From Paenibacillus sp. MAEPY2 (GTDB taxonomy: Bacteria > Bacillota > Bacilli > Paenibacillales > Paenibacillaceae): a DNA stretch of 64,000 nucleotides. The stretch covers positions 283,945 through 347,944 of the forward strand of contig NZ_AWUK01000007.1 in NCBI RefSeq assembly GCF_000499205.1, in the 5' to 3' direction. The translations under genes were made by a program, and so were the position numbers. Of the stretch, positions 16,889 through 25,918 are shown piece after piece (position 1 is the first letter of the stretch; the number at the start of each line of letters is the position of its first letter). The notes under the pieces are model-generated. The model ran no database searches and had not been told where the DNA came from. It saw only the letters and a list, made by a program, of their open reading frames with translations.

Positions 16889-19219
16889 ATGAACGATTTT
16901 ACTTTGTGGTATTCAACCCCTGCAACGGATTGGTCTCAAGGCTTGCCGCTGGGCAATGGAAGAATAGGGGCAGTTGTTATGGCGTCATCGCATCGTGAGG
17001 TATGGAAAATGAGCGAGGTCACCTATTGGTCGGGTCGGATTGACCCGGAGCACCCTTCCGGAGGAGGCAAGGCTGCACTGGAAGAGATGCGCGGTTATTT
17101 CTTCGCTGGCGATTATGCTGGAGGAGATCGTCTTGCCAAGCAGCATTTACAGCCAACGAAGCGTAATTTCGGCACTAATCTTGGATTATGTGATGTTGTT
17201 ATTGATTTTGAGAAGAAGAATTCGGGTTCTGATGAGGGCGGTAGCTTCCAACGAGAGCTGGATCTGACCCAGGCGCTTGCCGGGGCGTTCTGGAAGGATG
17301 ATGATACCACGATTCTTCGTGAAGTTTTTGCTTCCCACACCGATGATATAGTGGCCTCCAGAATTTGGAGCGATACGCCAGGTAGCATATCCTTCACGCT
17401 TGGTTTGGAGGGAGGCACAGAATCATTCAAGGTTGTCGCCTTAAATGACAACACGCTCGAATTCCAAGGTCAGGCGACGGAAAATGTACATAGTGATGGG
17501 ACTTGCGGCGTATGGGCCAAGGGGTTGGTGAAGATGGTTGTTTCCGGGGGGACCATCGCCAGTGGAGAGGGTCGATTGACCGTGACCGAAGCGGATGAGG
17601 CATGGATTTATTTCAGTGTAATTACAGATTATCGACGTACAGATCAGTATTGGGTAACGGAGAACGAGGATACGCTGATGAAGGCTTTAAACAAGGGGTA
17701 TGCCTTGCTGAGAGAGGATCATATCCAAGATTACAGCGAGCAATATGACAAGGTAGATATTCGGTTAGGGGCCAAAGGGAAATCTGATCTGACTACAGAT
17801 CAGCGTATTCATTTGTTGGAACAGGGTGGCGGGGATGAAGATCCGCAGTTATTCGCCTTGTTTCTTCAATATGGACGGTATCTGACTATTGCGGGCTCTC
17901 GAGAGAACTCTCCGCTGCCTCTGCATCTCCAGGGAATCTGGAATGACGGTGAAGCGTGCCGAATGGGCTGGAGCTGTGATTATCATCTTGATGTGAATAC
18001 CCAGATGAATTATTACCCCACAGAGATTACGAATCTGGGAGAGAGCCATCTTCCGTTACTTCGGTATGTTGAGGATCTGGCAAAAGCCGGCAGGGAAACG
18101 GCACGTAATCTATATGGATGCGACGGATGGGTCGCGCACGTCTTCTCCAATGTATGGGGCTTTACGCTGCCTGGATGGGAGACTTCCTGGGGGCTGAATG
18201 TTACAGGCGGATTATGGCTGGCTACACACCTGATTGAGCATTATGAGTACAGTCAGGATCATGTTTTCCTTGAGAATGTGGCCTATCCTATACTTAAAGA
18301 ATCCGCGAAATTCTATCTGGACTACATGTGTGAGCATCCTCGGAACGGTTGGCTGGTGACGGGTCCCTCCAATTCGCCGGAGAATCATTTCTATCCTGGT
18401 CATTCGAGAGATGGTGCCCAGCAGCTGTCTATGGGAACGACAATGGACCAGATACTGGTGCGCCGGCTTTTTGAATTCTGCCTCACTTCAGCAAAGCTTC
18501 TGGTCAGAGATGAGGATTGGGGAAGGGAGCTGGAGGAAGCCATCAGCAAGCTGCCACCTCTACAGATCGGTAAGAAAGGCCAGCTTCAGGAATGGCTGGA
18601 GGATTACGAGGAGGTACAGCCGGAGCATCGACATTTATCCCATATGTACGCTCTGTATCCAGACAGTCAGATTACACCAGACCGGACACCGGAACTCAGT
18701 GCGGCAGCGCGTGTAACGCTGGAGAACCGCATGCTTCAGGAAGAGCTGGAGGATGTCGAGTTTACAGCTGCCCTGTTTGGTCTGGGTTTTGCAAGGCTGC
18801 ATGATGGGCAGATGGCCTATAAACAGCTTTCACACTTGATTGGCGGCCTGTGCTTCGATAATCTGTTTACCTATTCCAAATCAGGCATTGCCGGAGCAGA
18901 GAGCAATATCTTTGTCGTTGATGGAAATTTCGGCGGTACAGCTGTCATTGCGGAGATGCTGCTGCAAAGTTATGCAGGCGAGATTCATCTGTTGCCAGCG
19001 CTCCCGCAGGCTTGGAGCACAGGCTCAATAACGGGGCTGAGAGCGAAAGGAAACGCGGAGGTAGACGCTGTCTGGGACAATGGAAAGCTGATATCTACGA
19101 CCATTCACACTTACTCACCGGGAACGTTCACGATTTGTTGGGGCAAACAGAGAACGATCCTTCATGCAGAAGCAGGTGAAAGTTACTATTTCAATAGCGA
19201 GCTGGAGTTGGTAAAATAA
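16889..19219 (+). CDS. GH95-family glycosidase, second copy with altered active site
   Basis: 776-residue six-hairpin protein with the GH95 opening SQGLPLGNGRIGAV, acid E498 in PSNSPENHF and base D678 in VDGNFGGTA. The usual Asn-x-Asn pair reads D368-V-N370 (HLDVNTQMNYYP), so the first catalytic Asn is replaced by Asp. Family knowledge says the Asn pair helps activate the base, so this enzyme may have another specificity such as alpha-L-galactose, or altered activity. There is no signal peptide. The ATG follows TGGAGGATATGAT. It lies between two terminators or spacers and before the YesN gene. It is clearly diverged from the 12089 copy rather than a recent duplicate. Confidence 0.88.
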   Translation: MNDFTLWYSTPATDWSQGLPLGNGRIGAVVMASSHREVWKMSEVTYWSGRIDPEHPSGGGKAALEEMRGYFFAGDYAGGDRLAKQHLQPTKRNFGTNLGLCDVVIDFEKKNSGSDEGGSFQRELDLTQALAGAFWKDDDTTILREVFASHTDDIVASRIWSDTPGSISFTLGLEGGTESFKVVALNDNTLEFQGQATENVHSDGTCGVWAKGLVKMVVSGGTIASGEGRLTVTEADEAWIYFSVITDYRRTDQYWVTENEDTLMKALNKGYALLREDHIQDYSEQYDKVDIRLGAKGKSDLTTDQRIHLLEQGGGDEDPQLFALFLQYGRYLTIAGSRENSPLPLHLQGIWNDGEACRMGWSCDYHLDVNTQMNYYPTEITNLGESHLPLLRYVEDLAKAGRETARNLYGCDGWVAHVFSNVWGFTLPGWETSWGLNVTGGLWLATHLIEHYEYSQDHVFLENVAYPILKESAKFYLDYMCEHPRNGWLVTGPSNSPENHFYPGHSRDGAQQLSMGTTMDQILVRRLFEFCLTSAKLLVRDEDWGRELEEAISKLPPLQIGKKGQLQEWLEDYEEVQPEHRHLSHMYALYPDSQITPDRTPELSAAARVTLENRMLQEELEDVEFTAALFGLGFARLHDGQMAYKQLSHLIGGLCFDNLFTYSKSGIAGAESNIFVVDGNFGGTAVIAEMLLQSYAGEIHLLPALPQAWSTGSITGLRAKGNAEVDAVWDNGKLISTTIHTYSPGTFTICWGKQRTILHAEAGESYYFNSELELVK

Positions 19220-19252
19220 CGATCTATACTTGAAAATAACTTTCATTTATAT

Positions 19253-19264
19253 GGACCATGGTCC
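19253..19264. promoter_or_regulatory. Palindrome before the YesN gene
   Basis: GGACCATGGTCC is a perfect 12-bp palindrome, 16 bases upstream of a TATAAT box at 19281-19286. It covers the expected -35 position, so it may be an operator or activator site. No good -35 hexamer is visible, which would suit an activated promoter. Confidence 0.35.
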
Positions 19265-19320
19265 CACGGGGGGAAAAACATATAATAGAGACAGAAAGAG
19301 ACAAAAGGGAGGGGACGTTG

Positions 19321-20853
19321 ATGTATAGTATTTTTTTGGTAGACGATGAAGAACTGGAACTTGAGATGATGAGGGATTATATCCGCTGGGAAGAGATGGG
19401 TATCTATATTATGGGAACAGCGAGCAACGGCAGGGAGGCCTTGGAGAAAATCGAGGCCACCCAGCCTGATATCGTCCTTACGGATGTACAGATGCCGATT
19501 ATGAATGGTATTGATCTGGCGAGAAAGATACAAGAGAGCTTTGACTCGATCCAGGTGATGTTTCTGACCGGACACGATGAATTTCAATATGTAAAATCGG
19601 CTATTAACGTAGGGGCTGTGGGATATATGCTAAAGCCGCTCGATCTAAATGAAATTGAAAGCGTTATCAACAAAGTGAAACAGCGTTGTGAGGAAGTTGT
19701 AATTAAAAACCGTTCCTTGGAGGCGGCCAAAGCCAATATTCTGAAGGAGTTATCTTACGAAAAAGATGCGGATCGGGCTATCGATCTCGCGCTTGGTTTC
19801 AGCCGTCTAACTCGTCAGCCGGAAACCACCCGATATGCAATGGCCTTGTTCAGTATCGATCCCAAGGAGGCCGAAGGGGAACAGCAAAGTCTGGAGGATT
19901 GCACAGCTCGGCTGGTGTCTTTTCTTGATCATTTCTTCATGGCGAAGAACCTGAAAGCGACCTTTGTGGATTACAAGGAAGGGGAGACCGGTGTATTTAT
20001 GGAAGCGGCCCAGCAGCCGGGACATTACGCGTGGGAAGACTTGGCTGAGGCTATACGTAGTGCCCTGGATTTTACGGTGACGGCAGCTGTAGGGGGGCAA
20101 GAAACCGAGTTATCCCATATTCACTGTCTGTACGAACAGACGCGTATCGTTTTGAACGAGCGTTTCTATGAAGGTACAGGTACGATTATTCATGCGGAGA
20201 CGCTTTCGAATCAGTTTTATACGGAGCATATGCCCCCATTTGAACAAAAGGAATGGTTTGAGGCCATTAACCGCCTCGATTTTGAATGGGCCGCGCAGAA
20301 GCTGCACGGGTATATTGAGGGATTGGCAACACTGCGAGTCAAGAAAAAAATCATCTGCGACTGGTCGATAGATCTCGTTAATGAGCTGCTGGAGCAGCTT
20401 CATAAGCCTGTTCCCAAGCGTGCAGAGCTGTATCATTCCATCTATAATGCGCTGACTCTCCATGAGATCGAGGATCTGATTCTCGGTACTGCGGAAGATG
20501 CCGTGAGCATGCTGGGTGAACGGTTTATGGACAAAAATGCCAAACTGATTCACAAGGTCCGCACCCTCATCGACCAGAATTACAATCAGCCGATTACCAT
20601 CAACAGTCTGTCCGATCAGGTATACTTGTCACCAAACTATTTGAGATCCATTTTTAAGGAAAAAACAGGGATGACAATCCACGATTATCTGACACGTATC
20701 AGACTGGATAAAGCCAGGGAACTGCTGGCAGATGGCTCGCTCAAGATTCATGATATTGCGCAGAATGTGGGCTATGAGAGTACGTCCTATTTTATTTCTC
20801 TATTCCTAAAGACACAAGGTGTAACACCTAACGAATACAGGAAAGGTATATGA
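19321..20853 (+). CDS. YesN-type response regulator (receiver plus AraC domain)
   Basis: N-terminal receiver with acidic pair D8-D9 and phospho-acceptor D55 in IVLTDVQMP, a central linker of about 250 residues, and a C-terminal AraC DNA-binding domain (about 410-510, with YLSPNYLRSIFKEKTGMT and the closing GVTPNEYRKG). It activates transcription after phosphorylation by a YesM-type kinase. The ATG at 19321 follows AGGGAGGGG. No kinase gene is adjacent. The nearest unpaired kinase is the minus-strand gene ending at 28093, about 7 kb away, so the pair may be split. It probably controls the surrounding glycosidase and transporter genes. Confidence 0.92.
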   Translation: MYSIFLVDDEELELEMMRDYIRWEEMGIYIMGTASNGREALEKIEATQPDIVLTDVQMPIMNGIDLARKIQESFDSIQVMFLTGHDEFQYVKSAINVGAVGYMLKPLDLNEIESVINKVKQRCEEVVIKNRSLEAAKANILKELSYEKDADRAIDLALGFSRLTRQPETTRYAMALFSIDPKEAEGEQQSLEDCTARLVSFLDHFFMAKNLKATFVDYKEGETGVFMEAAQQPGHYAWEDLAEAIRSALDFTVTAAVGGQETELSHIHCLYEQTRIVLNERFYEGTGTIIHAETLSNQFYTEHMPPFEQKEWFEAINRLDFEWAAQKLHGYIEGLATLRVKKKIICDWSIDLVNELLEQLHKPVPKRAELYHSIYNALTLHEIEDLILGTAEDAVSMLGERFMDKNAKLIHKVRTLIDQNYNQPITINSLSDQVYLSPNYLRSIFKEKTGMTIHDYLTRIRLDKARELLADGSLKIHDIAQNVGYESTSYFISLFLKTQGVTPNEYRKGI

Positions 20854-20997
20854 TGATACAGGCTGTCAGGTAAAGATAATGATCCTCCGATTTTTCCTGA
20901 ACATGATTTGGGTAGGCTCCCTCTTACTAACCTATGATATGGCAAATGAAAGAGGCTTTCCTGTATGAATAATAACATTGTGGTATGGAACATCCCC

Positions 20998-21040
20998 CTC
21001 CTCCTTTTTACAATTAGGCATATAGGAAAGGAAGGAGGAG
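20998..21040 (+). other. Leader hairpin before the SLH clan-D enzyme
   Basis: CTCCTCCTT (20998-21006) can pair with AAGGAGGAG (21032-21040) across 25 bases. The right arm is a strong ribosome-site-like sequence not placed before any gene. It could be mere purine/pyrimidine bias or an RNA switch. Confidence 0.3.
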
Positions 21041-21063
21041 AGAGGGGATTTGGCAGCTCTTTA

Positions 21064-21077
21064 TGAAAGCGATTACA
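21064..21077 (+). promoter_or_regulatory. Perfect cre (CcpA) consensus before the SLH clan-D enzyme
   Basis: TGAAAGCGATTACA matches TGNAANCGNTNNCA at all nine fixed positions. It lies 75 bases before the ATG at 21152, in a region where a roadblock to transcription would be effective. This suggests catabolite repression by CcpA, whose gene is not in the window. Confidence 0.65.
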
Positions 21078-21151
21078 GATGATGGCTGTGAACCACTACA
21101 GGAATAGGCATATGGAGACCTAACTCAATCAAAAGAAAATGGAGGCATGTT

Positions 21152-24100
21152 ATGTTGGGACAAATTATGAAAAAAGGATTTGTATTCTTTATCATTATTT
21201 GCTTGGTAGTTAGCGGGGGCCAGTTCGCTCGAACAGCTCACGCCGATGATACGAATACCTATGAAGCTGAGGCCGAGGGGAATATTTTGCTCGGCAATGC
21301 GACTATTACTGATAGCCCGACGGCTTCGGGCGGCAAGAAGGTCGGAGGCATGTACCAAGGCAGTTCCTTGCAATTTAACAATGTTACTGTAAGTGAGGCA
21401 GGAAATTATAAGATCTCCGTTTATTACATTTCAGGTGATTCGCGGCCATTCAACATTAGCGCGAACGGCGGGGAGAAGCAATTTGAAGAACCGCCCAAGA
21501 CAGTCGATTGGGATACGGTGGGAATGGTTGATGTGACCCTTCCGTTGAACGCGGGTACCAATACCATTCTGATCGATGACAACAACTGGTATTCTCCCGA
21601 CATCGACAAGATTGTGATTCGCGGTTTGGACAGTGGTCAACCGGGAGAAGGAGGCGGAGACGACTGGAAGAAAAATCTGCATGGTGCAATCATTGAGGCA
21701 GAAGCAGCTGATAATATTTTGAAAGGCAATGCCAAGGTGGTAGACAGCAGCGTTAGTTCAGGTGGGAAGAAAGTAACCGATTTGAACAAAAACAGTTCAC
21801 TGCAATTTACGAATGTCACTGTACCTGCAGAGGGTACATATTTGATCCGAATATCTTATATTTCCGGTGACCAGCGACCAGTCTATATGCAGGTGAACAA
21901 TGACACGGCTGAGATGATTGATCTGCCCAAAACGGCAAGCTGGGATACAGTAGGCATGTATGATGTGGGAGCTTCCCTTCATAAGGGTGTTAATACTATC
22001 ACATTTTCGGATCATGATTGGTACTCCCCCGATTTTGACCGAATTGAAGTAATCCCGTATACGATCAGCTATGAAGCCGAAGAGTCGGACAATACGCTGA
22101 CTGGTGAAGCGCGTGTAATGGACAGTTCCAATGCTTCAGGTGGCAAAAAGGTTGGCTATCTGAATGGCGGGAGCTCCTTGACGTTCAATAAGATTATAGC
22201 CCCGATGACAGGGGATTACCGCGTTAAGGTAGCTTATTTTTCCGGTGATCCTCGGAGCTTCTATGTCCACGCAAATAGTGGAGAAGAGCAATACCATGAC
22301 CTGCCCAAAACAACGGATTGGGATACGGTAGGTACCTATGACCTGACACTCCCGTTAACTGAAGGTGAGAATACAATTACTTTTTCAGACAACAATGGCT
22401 ATTCTCCCGATCTGGACCGGATTATCGTAGAGCCTGCGATAGAGACTGAACCCGAAAATCCGGGTGAAGGAGATGACGATCTCGGAACACCGGGTGACTC
22501 GCAACGTTACGGGGATATCACGGTAACCGATTATACGTATGGCCTCTTGGTATCGAACGGAAAATATGAAGTGTCTTATAATACCCAGACCGGATTAGTC
22601 GGCTATAGCTGGGCAGATGGGCAGAAGATGCGGGGGATTTTCAGCAGTATTAAGCTTGGTGAGAGCCTTGTGGAAACCAAAGGGTATGAGAGTCATGCGA
22701 GCGGTGGAGAACCACTGGAGATTAAGGATGGATTCGGCAAAGGCATTGAGCTGACTTTTGTTCATACTTCCACTGACAAACCAACGCTGAAGCAGGTCTA
22801 TCGGTTTTATGAAGATAAATCTTATTTCCTCAACCGTCTGGATGCCCTCAGTGATTCGGAGATCCAGAGCAATTATATGTCACCAATTACGGTGAAAAAT
22901 ACGGGCGGTGTAGATATCGGCGTCAGCTCGGATAATCGAGTACTGACAGTGCCTTTTGACAATGATGCCTGGATTCGCTACAAATCTCAAACGATGAACC
23001 GGGCGGATACCAGTTACGAGATGACGACGGTATTCAATAACTCGACTCGTAACGGTCTGGTGATCGGTTCAGTAACCCATGACACATGGAAGACAGGTAT
23101 TGATTGGAAAGGTTCTGCTAATCGTCTGAATGAATTCGCTGTGTATGGTGGTGCAGCGAGTGATGTTACCCGCGATACCCAGCCTCATGGCAGCCTGACC
23201 GGTACTGAACTATCCTCACCAATGATTATGGTAGGTGCTTTCAGTGATTATCGTACAGGACTTGAAGAATACGGTAAAGCGAATGCGATCATCACGCCTC
23301 CTCTGGCCTTGAATCCGGAATTGCCGCAAGGTGTTCCGGTTGGATGGAATAGTTGGGGCGCTTATGACAGCAGCCTTTCGTATCAGAATGTAGTAGATGT
23401 GTCCAATTATTTTAAGAACAGCCTGAAGAAGTTCAATAATAACGGCAATGTATTCATTAATATGGATTCCTACTGGGATAATCTGAGTGATGCAGAGCTT
23501 GCCCAAGCCGTATCTGTAATTAAGGACAATGGTCAGCATGCGGGCATCTATTGGGGACCATTTGTATACTGGGGCAACGATATGAGCCAAACGGTAGATG
23601 GTACCAACGGGAAATATACGTATGGTGATATTGTACTCAAGGATGCTAAGGGGAAACCTCTACCTACGCTGGATGGGGCATATGCACTGGATGTGACACA
23701 TCCGGGGAGTCAAATGCGCATGAATTATTTTCTGGATAAGTTCAAAACACTTGGATTCACCTTCATCAAACTGGATTTCCTGACCCATGGCTCACTGGAA
23801 GGCCAACACTATGACACTAACGTGACGACAGGAATCCAGGCATACAATGAAGGAATGCGTTACGTCGAAGAGCGATTGGACGGAAAAATGTTTATTAGTG
23901 CGTCCATTGCACCGATCTTTCCAAGTCAGTACGCGCACAGCAGACGAATCTCCTGTGACACCTATGGCAAAATCAATGAGACGGAGTACATGCTTAATTC
24001 ATTGACATATGGCTTCTGGCAAAATGGCACGATCTATTCCTATACAGACCCTGATCATCTGGCATTAAGCAGTGCATCAAGTCTGGAGGAAGCCCGCAGC

Positions 24101-25738
24101 CGGGTGAATTCTGGTGTGATTGCCGGTACGGTGATGCTGGATTCCGATGATGTGAACGATCCCAAGGCACAGGAGTACATGACGGCATTGTACAATAACA
24201 CGGATGTTCTCCAGGTGGCGCTGAAAGGAAAAGTATTCAAGCCGCTTGAAGGGAATACGAATGCAAACGCAGCAGATACGTTTGTTCTGAAGGACGGCAA
24301 TGATTATTACCTTGCCGTATTTAATTACAGCGCCAATAATTCAGCGAACAAAACGATTCAGTTGGGTCGTGCCGGGTTGAATGATTCCAAATCCTACACG
24401 TTAAAAGACTTGTGGACAGGTGAATCTTCTTCAGCCACGGGTTCATGGTCCATCTCGCTGGGACCGGCTGAGTCGAAGTTGGTTAAATTGACCGAGAAAC
24501 CAGTCACCCCGGAAAATCCGGGAAATCCAGGTAACCCAGGTAATCCAGGTAATCCAGGCAATTCTGGCAACAATGGAAATAACAATGATACTAGCGGAAT
24601 CTCCGGCAACAGTACTGTTCAGGAGAACGATACAGTAAAACTGGTGATCACAGCCGATATGCTGAAAGTGGACAGTGGGGCAGGGAAAGCCGTTATAGAC
24701 ATCAAAGCGGGTACTCAGGAGCTGCAACTGTCATCGGCTGTCTTACGGCAGCTCGGCAACCATACATTGGAAGTGAAATCAGGCAAGCTAACTCTGCAAA
24801 TCCCTGCGAGTTTGTTCCAGCAGCTACTGAGCAAACTACCAGCGGGGCAACAGGAAGATAGTACGCTTTCCCTGAAAATGATTCCGCTTGGCAGCAAGGC
24901 CAAGGAGGTCATAGCTGAAGTGGATGCATCTTCCCGGGCAACCGTTTCCCTTAAGGGAGAAATCTATGAATTCAGCCTTTCAGCAACAACAAAATCAGGT
25001 ACAACCGAAACACTCTCTGCGTTTGATCATCCAATTACGCTGAGTCTGGCAGTTGCTGAAGGCTTCGAGCCTACGCAGGGAGGAATTTATTATATCAACG
25101 AAAATGGAAAACTTGAATTTCTAAAATCGGATTATACGAATGGTGTATTAACGACTAAAGTGAGCCACTTCAGCAAGTATGCTGTTCTGGAACTGAATCG
25201 GACGTTTGCTGATGTTCCGGCCAATCATTGGGCCAGCTCTGTCATCAAGGAATTAGCGGCTAAACTGTTTGTTGATGGCACAAACGAGGATCAATTTGAG
25301 CCAGGACGTGCAATCACCCGCGCCGAATTCACCGCCATGCTCGTTCATTCCCTGGGACTGACCATAGCAGGGGAAGTGCACTTTACAGATGTAGCGAAAG
25401 ATGCCTGGTACGCGGAACCCATCTCGATCGCGACCCAAGCCGGTATTGTGAACGGCCGAAGCGCAGCCCGTTTCCAGCCGGACGCACAGATTACCCGTGA
25501 GGAGATCACGGTGATGCTGATGAAGGCATATGAACTGAATGTTGGAAAAATGCCTGCTGGTTCTACAGACATCTTGTTTAACGACATGAATCAGGTTTCT
25601 TCATGGGCCACTGCTTCGGTACAAGATGCAGCCCGATTGGGTCTGGTTCAAGGCCAAAGACAGGGACAGTTTGTACCTCAAGGGATTGCTTCCCGTGCAG
25701 AAGCGGCTCAGGTCATCTACAACCTGATTTTGAAGTAA
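21152..25738 (+). CDS. SLH-anchored clan GH-D (GH36-like) glycosidase with three CBM-like repeats
   Basis: 1528 residues. The signal peptide ends near AHA (31). Three related CBM35/CBM6-like modules follow at about 37-157, 180-300 and 306-430, each with an EAE start, SGGKKV, an SGDxR strand and WDTVG. The catalytic region (about 450-1115) has VPVGWNSWG, nucleophile D875 in FIKLDFLTHG and acid/base D936 in SRRISCDTYG. A PGN-repeat linker (about 1118-1135), a beta-rich domain (about 1140-1345) and three full SLH repeats (about 1349-1528) end the protein. It is thus held on the cell wall and acts on polymer outside. The catalytic domain is paralogous to the cytoplasmic protein at 14661. GGAGG at 21141 fixes the start. 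A cre site lies upstream and a terminator follows. The bond specificity is not certain. Confidence 0.9.
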   Translation: MLGQIMKKGFVFFIIICLVVSGGQFARTAHADDTNTYEAEAEGNILLGNATITDSPTASGGKKVGGMYQGSSLQFNNVTVSEAGNYKISVYYISGDSRPFNISANGGEKQFEEPPKTVDWDTVGMVDVTLPLNAGTNTILIDDNNWYSPDIDKIVIRGLDSGQPGEGGGDDWKKNLHGAIIEAEAADNILKGNAKVVDSSVSSGGKKVTDLNKNSSLQFTNVTVPAEGTYLIRISYISGDQRPVYMQVNNDTAEMIDLPKTASWDTVGMYDVGASLHKGVNTITFSDHDWYSPDFDRIEVIPYTISYEAEESDNTLTGEARVMDSSNASGGKKVGYLNGGSSLTFNKIIAPMTGDYRVKVAYFSGDPRSFYVHANSGEEQYHDLPKTTDWDTVGTYDLTLPLTEGENTITFSDNNGYSPDLDRIIVEPAIETEPENPGEGDDDLGTPGDSQRYGDITVTDYTYGLLVSNGKYEVSYNTQTGLVGYSWADGQKMRGIFSSIKLGESLVETKGYESHASGGEPLEIKDGFGKGIELTFVHTSTDKPTLKQVYRFYEDKSYFLNRLDALSDSEIQSNYMSPITVKNTGGVDIGVSSDNRVLTVPFDNDAWIRYKSQTMNRADTSYEMTTVFNNSTRNGLVIGSVTHDTWKTGIDWKGSANRLNEFAVYGGAASDVTRDTQPHGSLTGTELSSPMIMVGAFSDYRTGLEEYGKANAIITPPLALNPELPQGVPVGWNSWGAYDSSLSYQNVVDVSNYFKNSLKKFNNNGNVFINMDSYWDNLSDAELAQAVSVIKDNGQHAGIYWGPFVYWGNDMSQTVDGTNGKYTYGDIVLKDAKGKPLPTLDGAYALDVTHPGSQMRMNYFLDKFKTLGFTFIKLDFLTHGSLEGQHYDTNVTTGIQAYNEGMRYVEERLDGKMFISASIAPIFPSQYAHSRRISCDTYGKINETEYMLNSLTYGFWQNGTIYSYTDPDHLALSSASSLEEARSRVNSGVIAGTVMLDSDDVNDPKAQEYMTALYNNTDVLQVALKGKVFKPLEGNTNANAADTFVLKDGNDYYLAVFNYSANNSANKTIQLGRAGLNDSKSYTLKDLWTGESSSATGSWSISLGPAESKLVKLTEKPVTPENPGNPGNPGNPGNPGNSGNNGNNNDTSGISGNSTVQENDTVKLVITADMLKVDSGAGKAVIDIKAGTQELQLSSAVLRQLGNHTLEVKSGKLTLQIPASLFQQLLSKLPAGQQEDSTLSLKMIPLGSKAKEVIAEVDASSRATVSLKGEIYEFSLSATTKSGTTETLSAFDHPITLSLAVAEGFEPTQGGIYYINENGKLEFLKSDYTNGVLTTKVSHFSKYAVLELNRTFADVPANHWASSVIKELAAKLFVDGTNEDQFEPGRAITRAEFTAMLVHSLGLTIAGEVHFTDVAKDAWYAEPISIATQAGIVNGRSAARFQPDAQITREEITVMLMKAYELNVGKMPAGSTDILFNDMNQVSSWATASVQDAARLGLVQGQRQGQFVPQGIASRAEAAQVIYNLILK

Positions 25739-25744
25739 GCTATG

Positions 25745-25777
25745 AGGCTGCGAGTGGACATCGCAGCCTTATTTTCA
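25745..25777 (+). terminator. Intrinsic terminator after the SLH clan-D gene
   Basis: AGGCTGCGA (25745-25753) pairs perfectly with TCGCAGCCT (25761-25769), followed by TATTTTC. Confidence 0.85.
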
Positions 25778-25918
25778 TCACTTTGAAATGACAGATGATT
25801 TCCCTTATGGATTGTAAGAATGCGATATGGCTAATATAACTCCTGCTTCCTACAATAATATGTATGTTCACAATATACAGCACGAGGGTAACAGGAACTC
25901 GAAAGGATGATAAACTTG

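Noticed and set aside
24510..24570. Short tandem repeat resembling a repeat array
   Set aside because: It encodes a PGN-type linker in frame; there are no spacers of CRISPR size.
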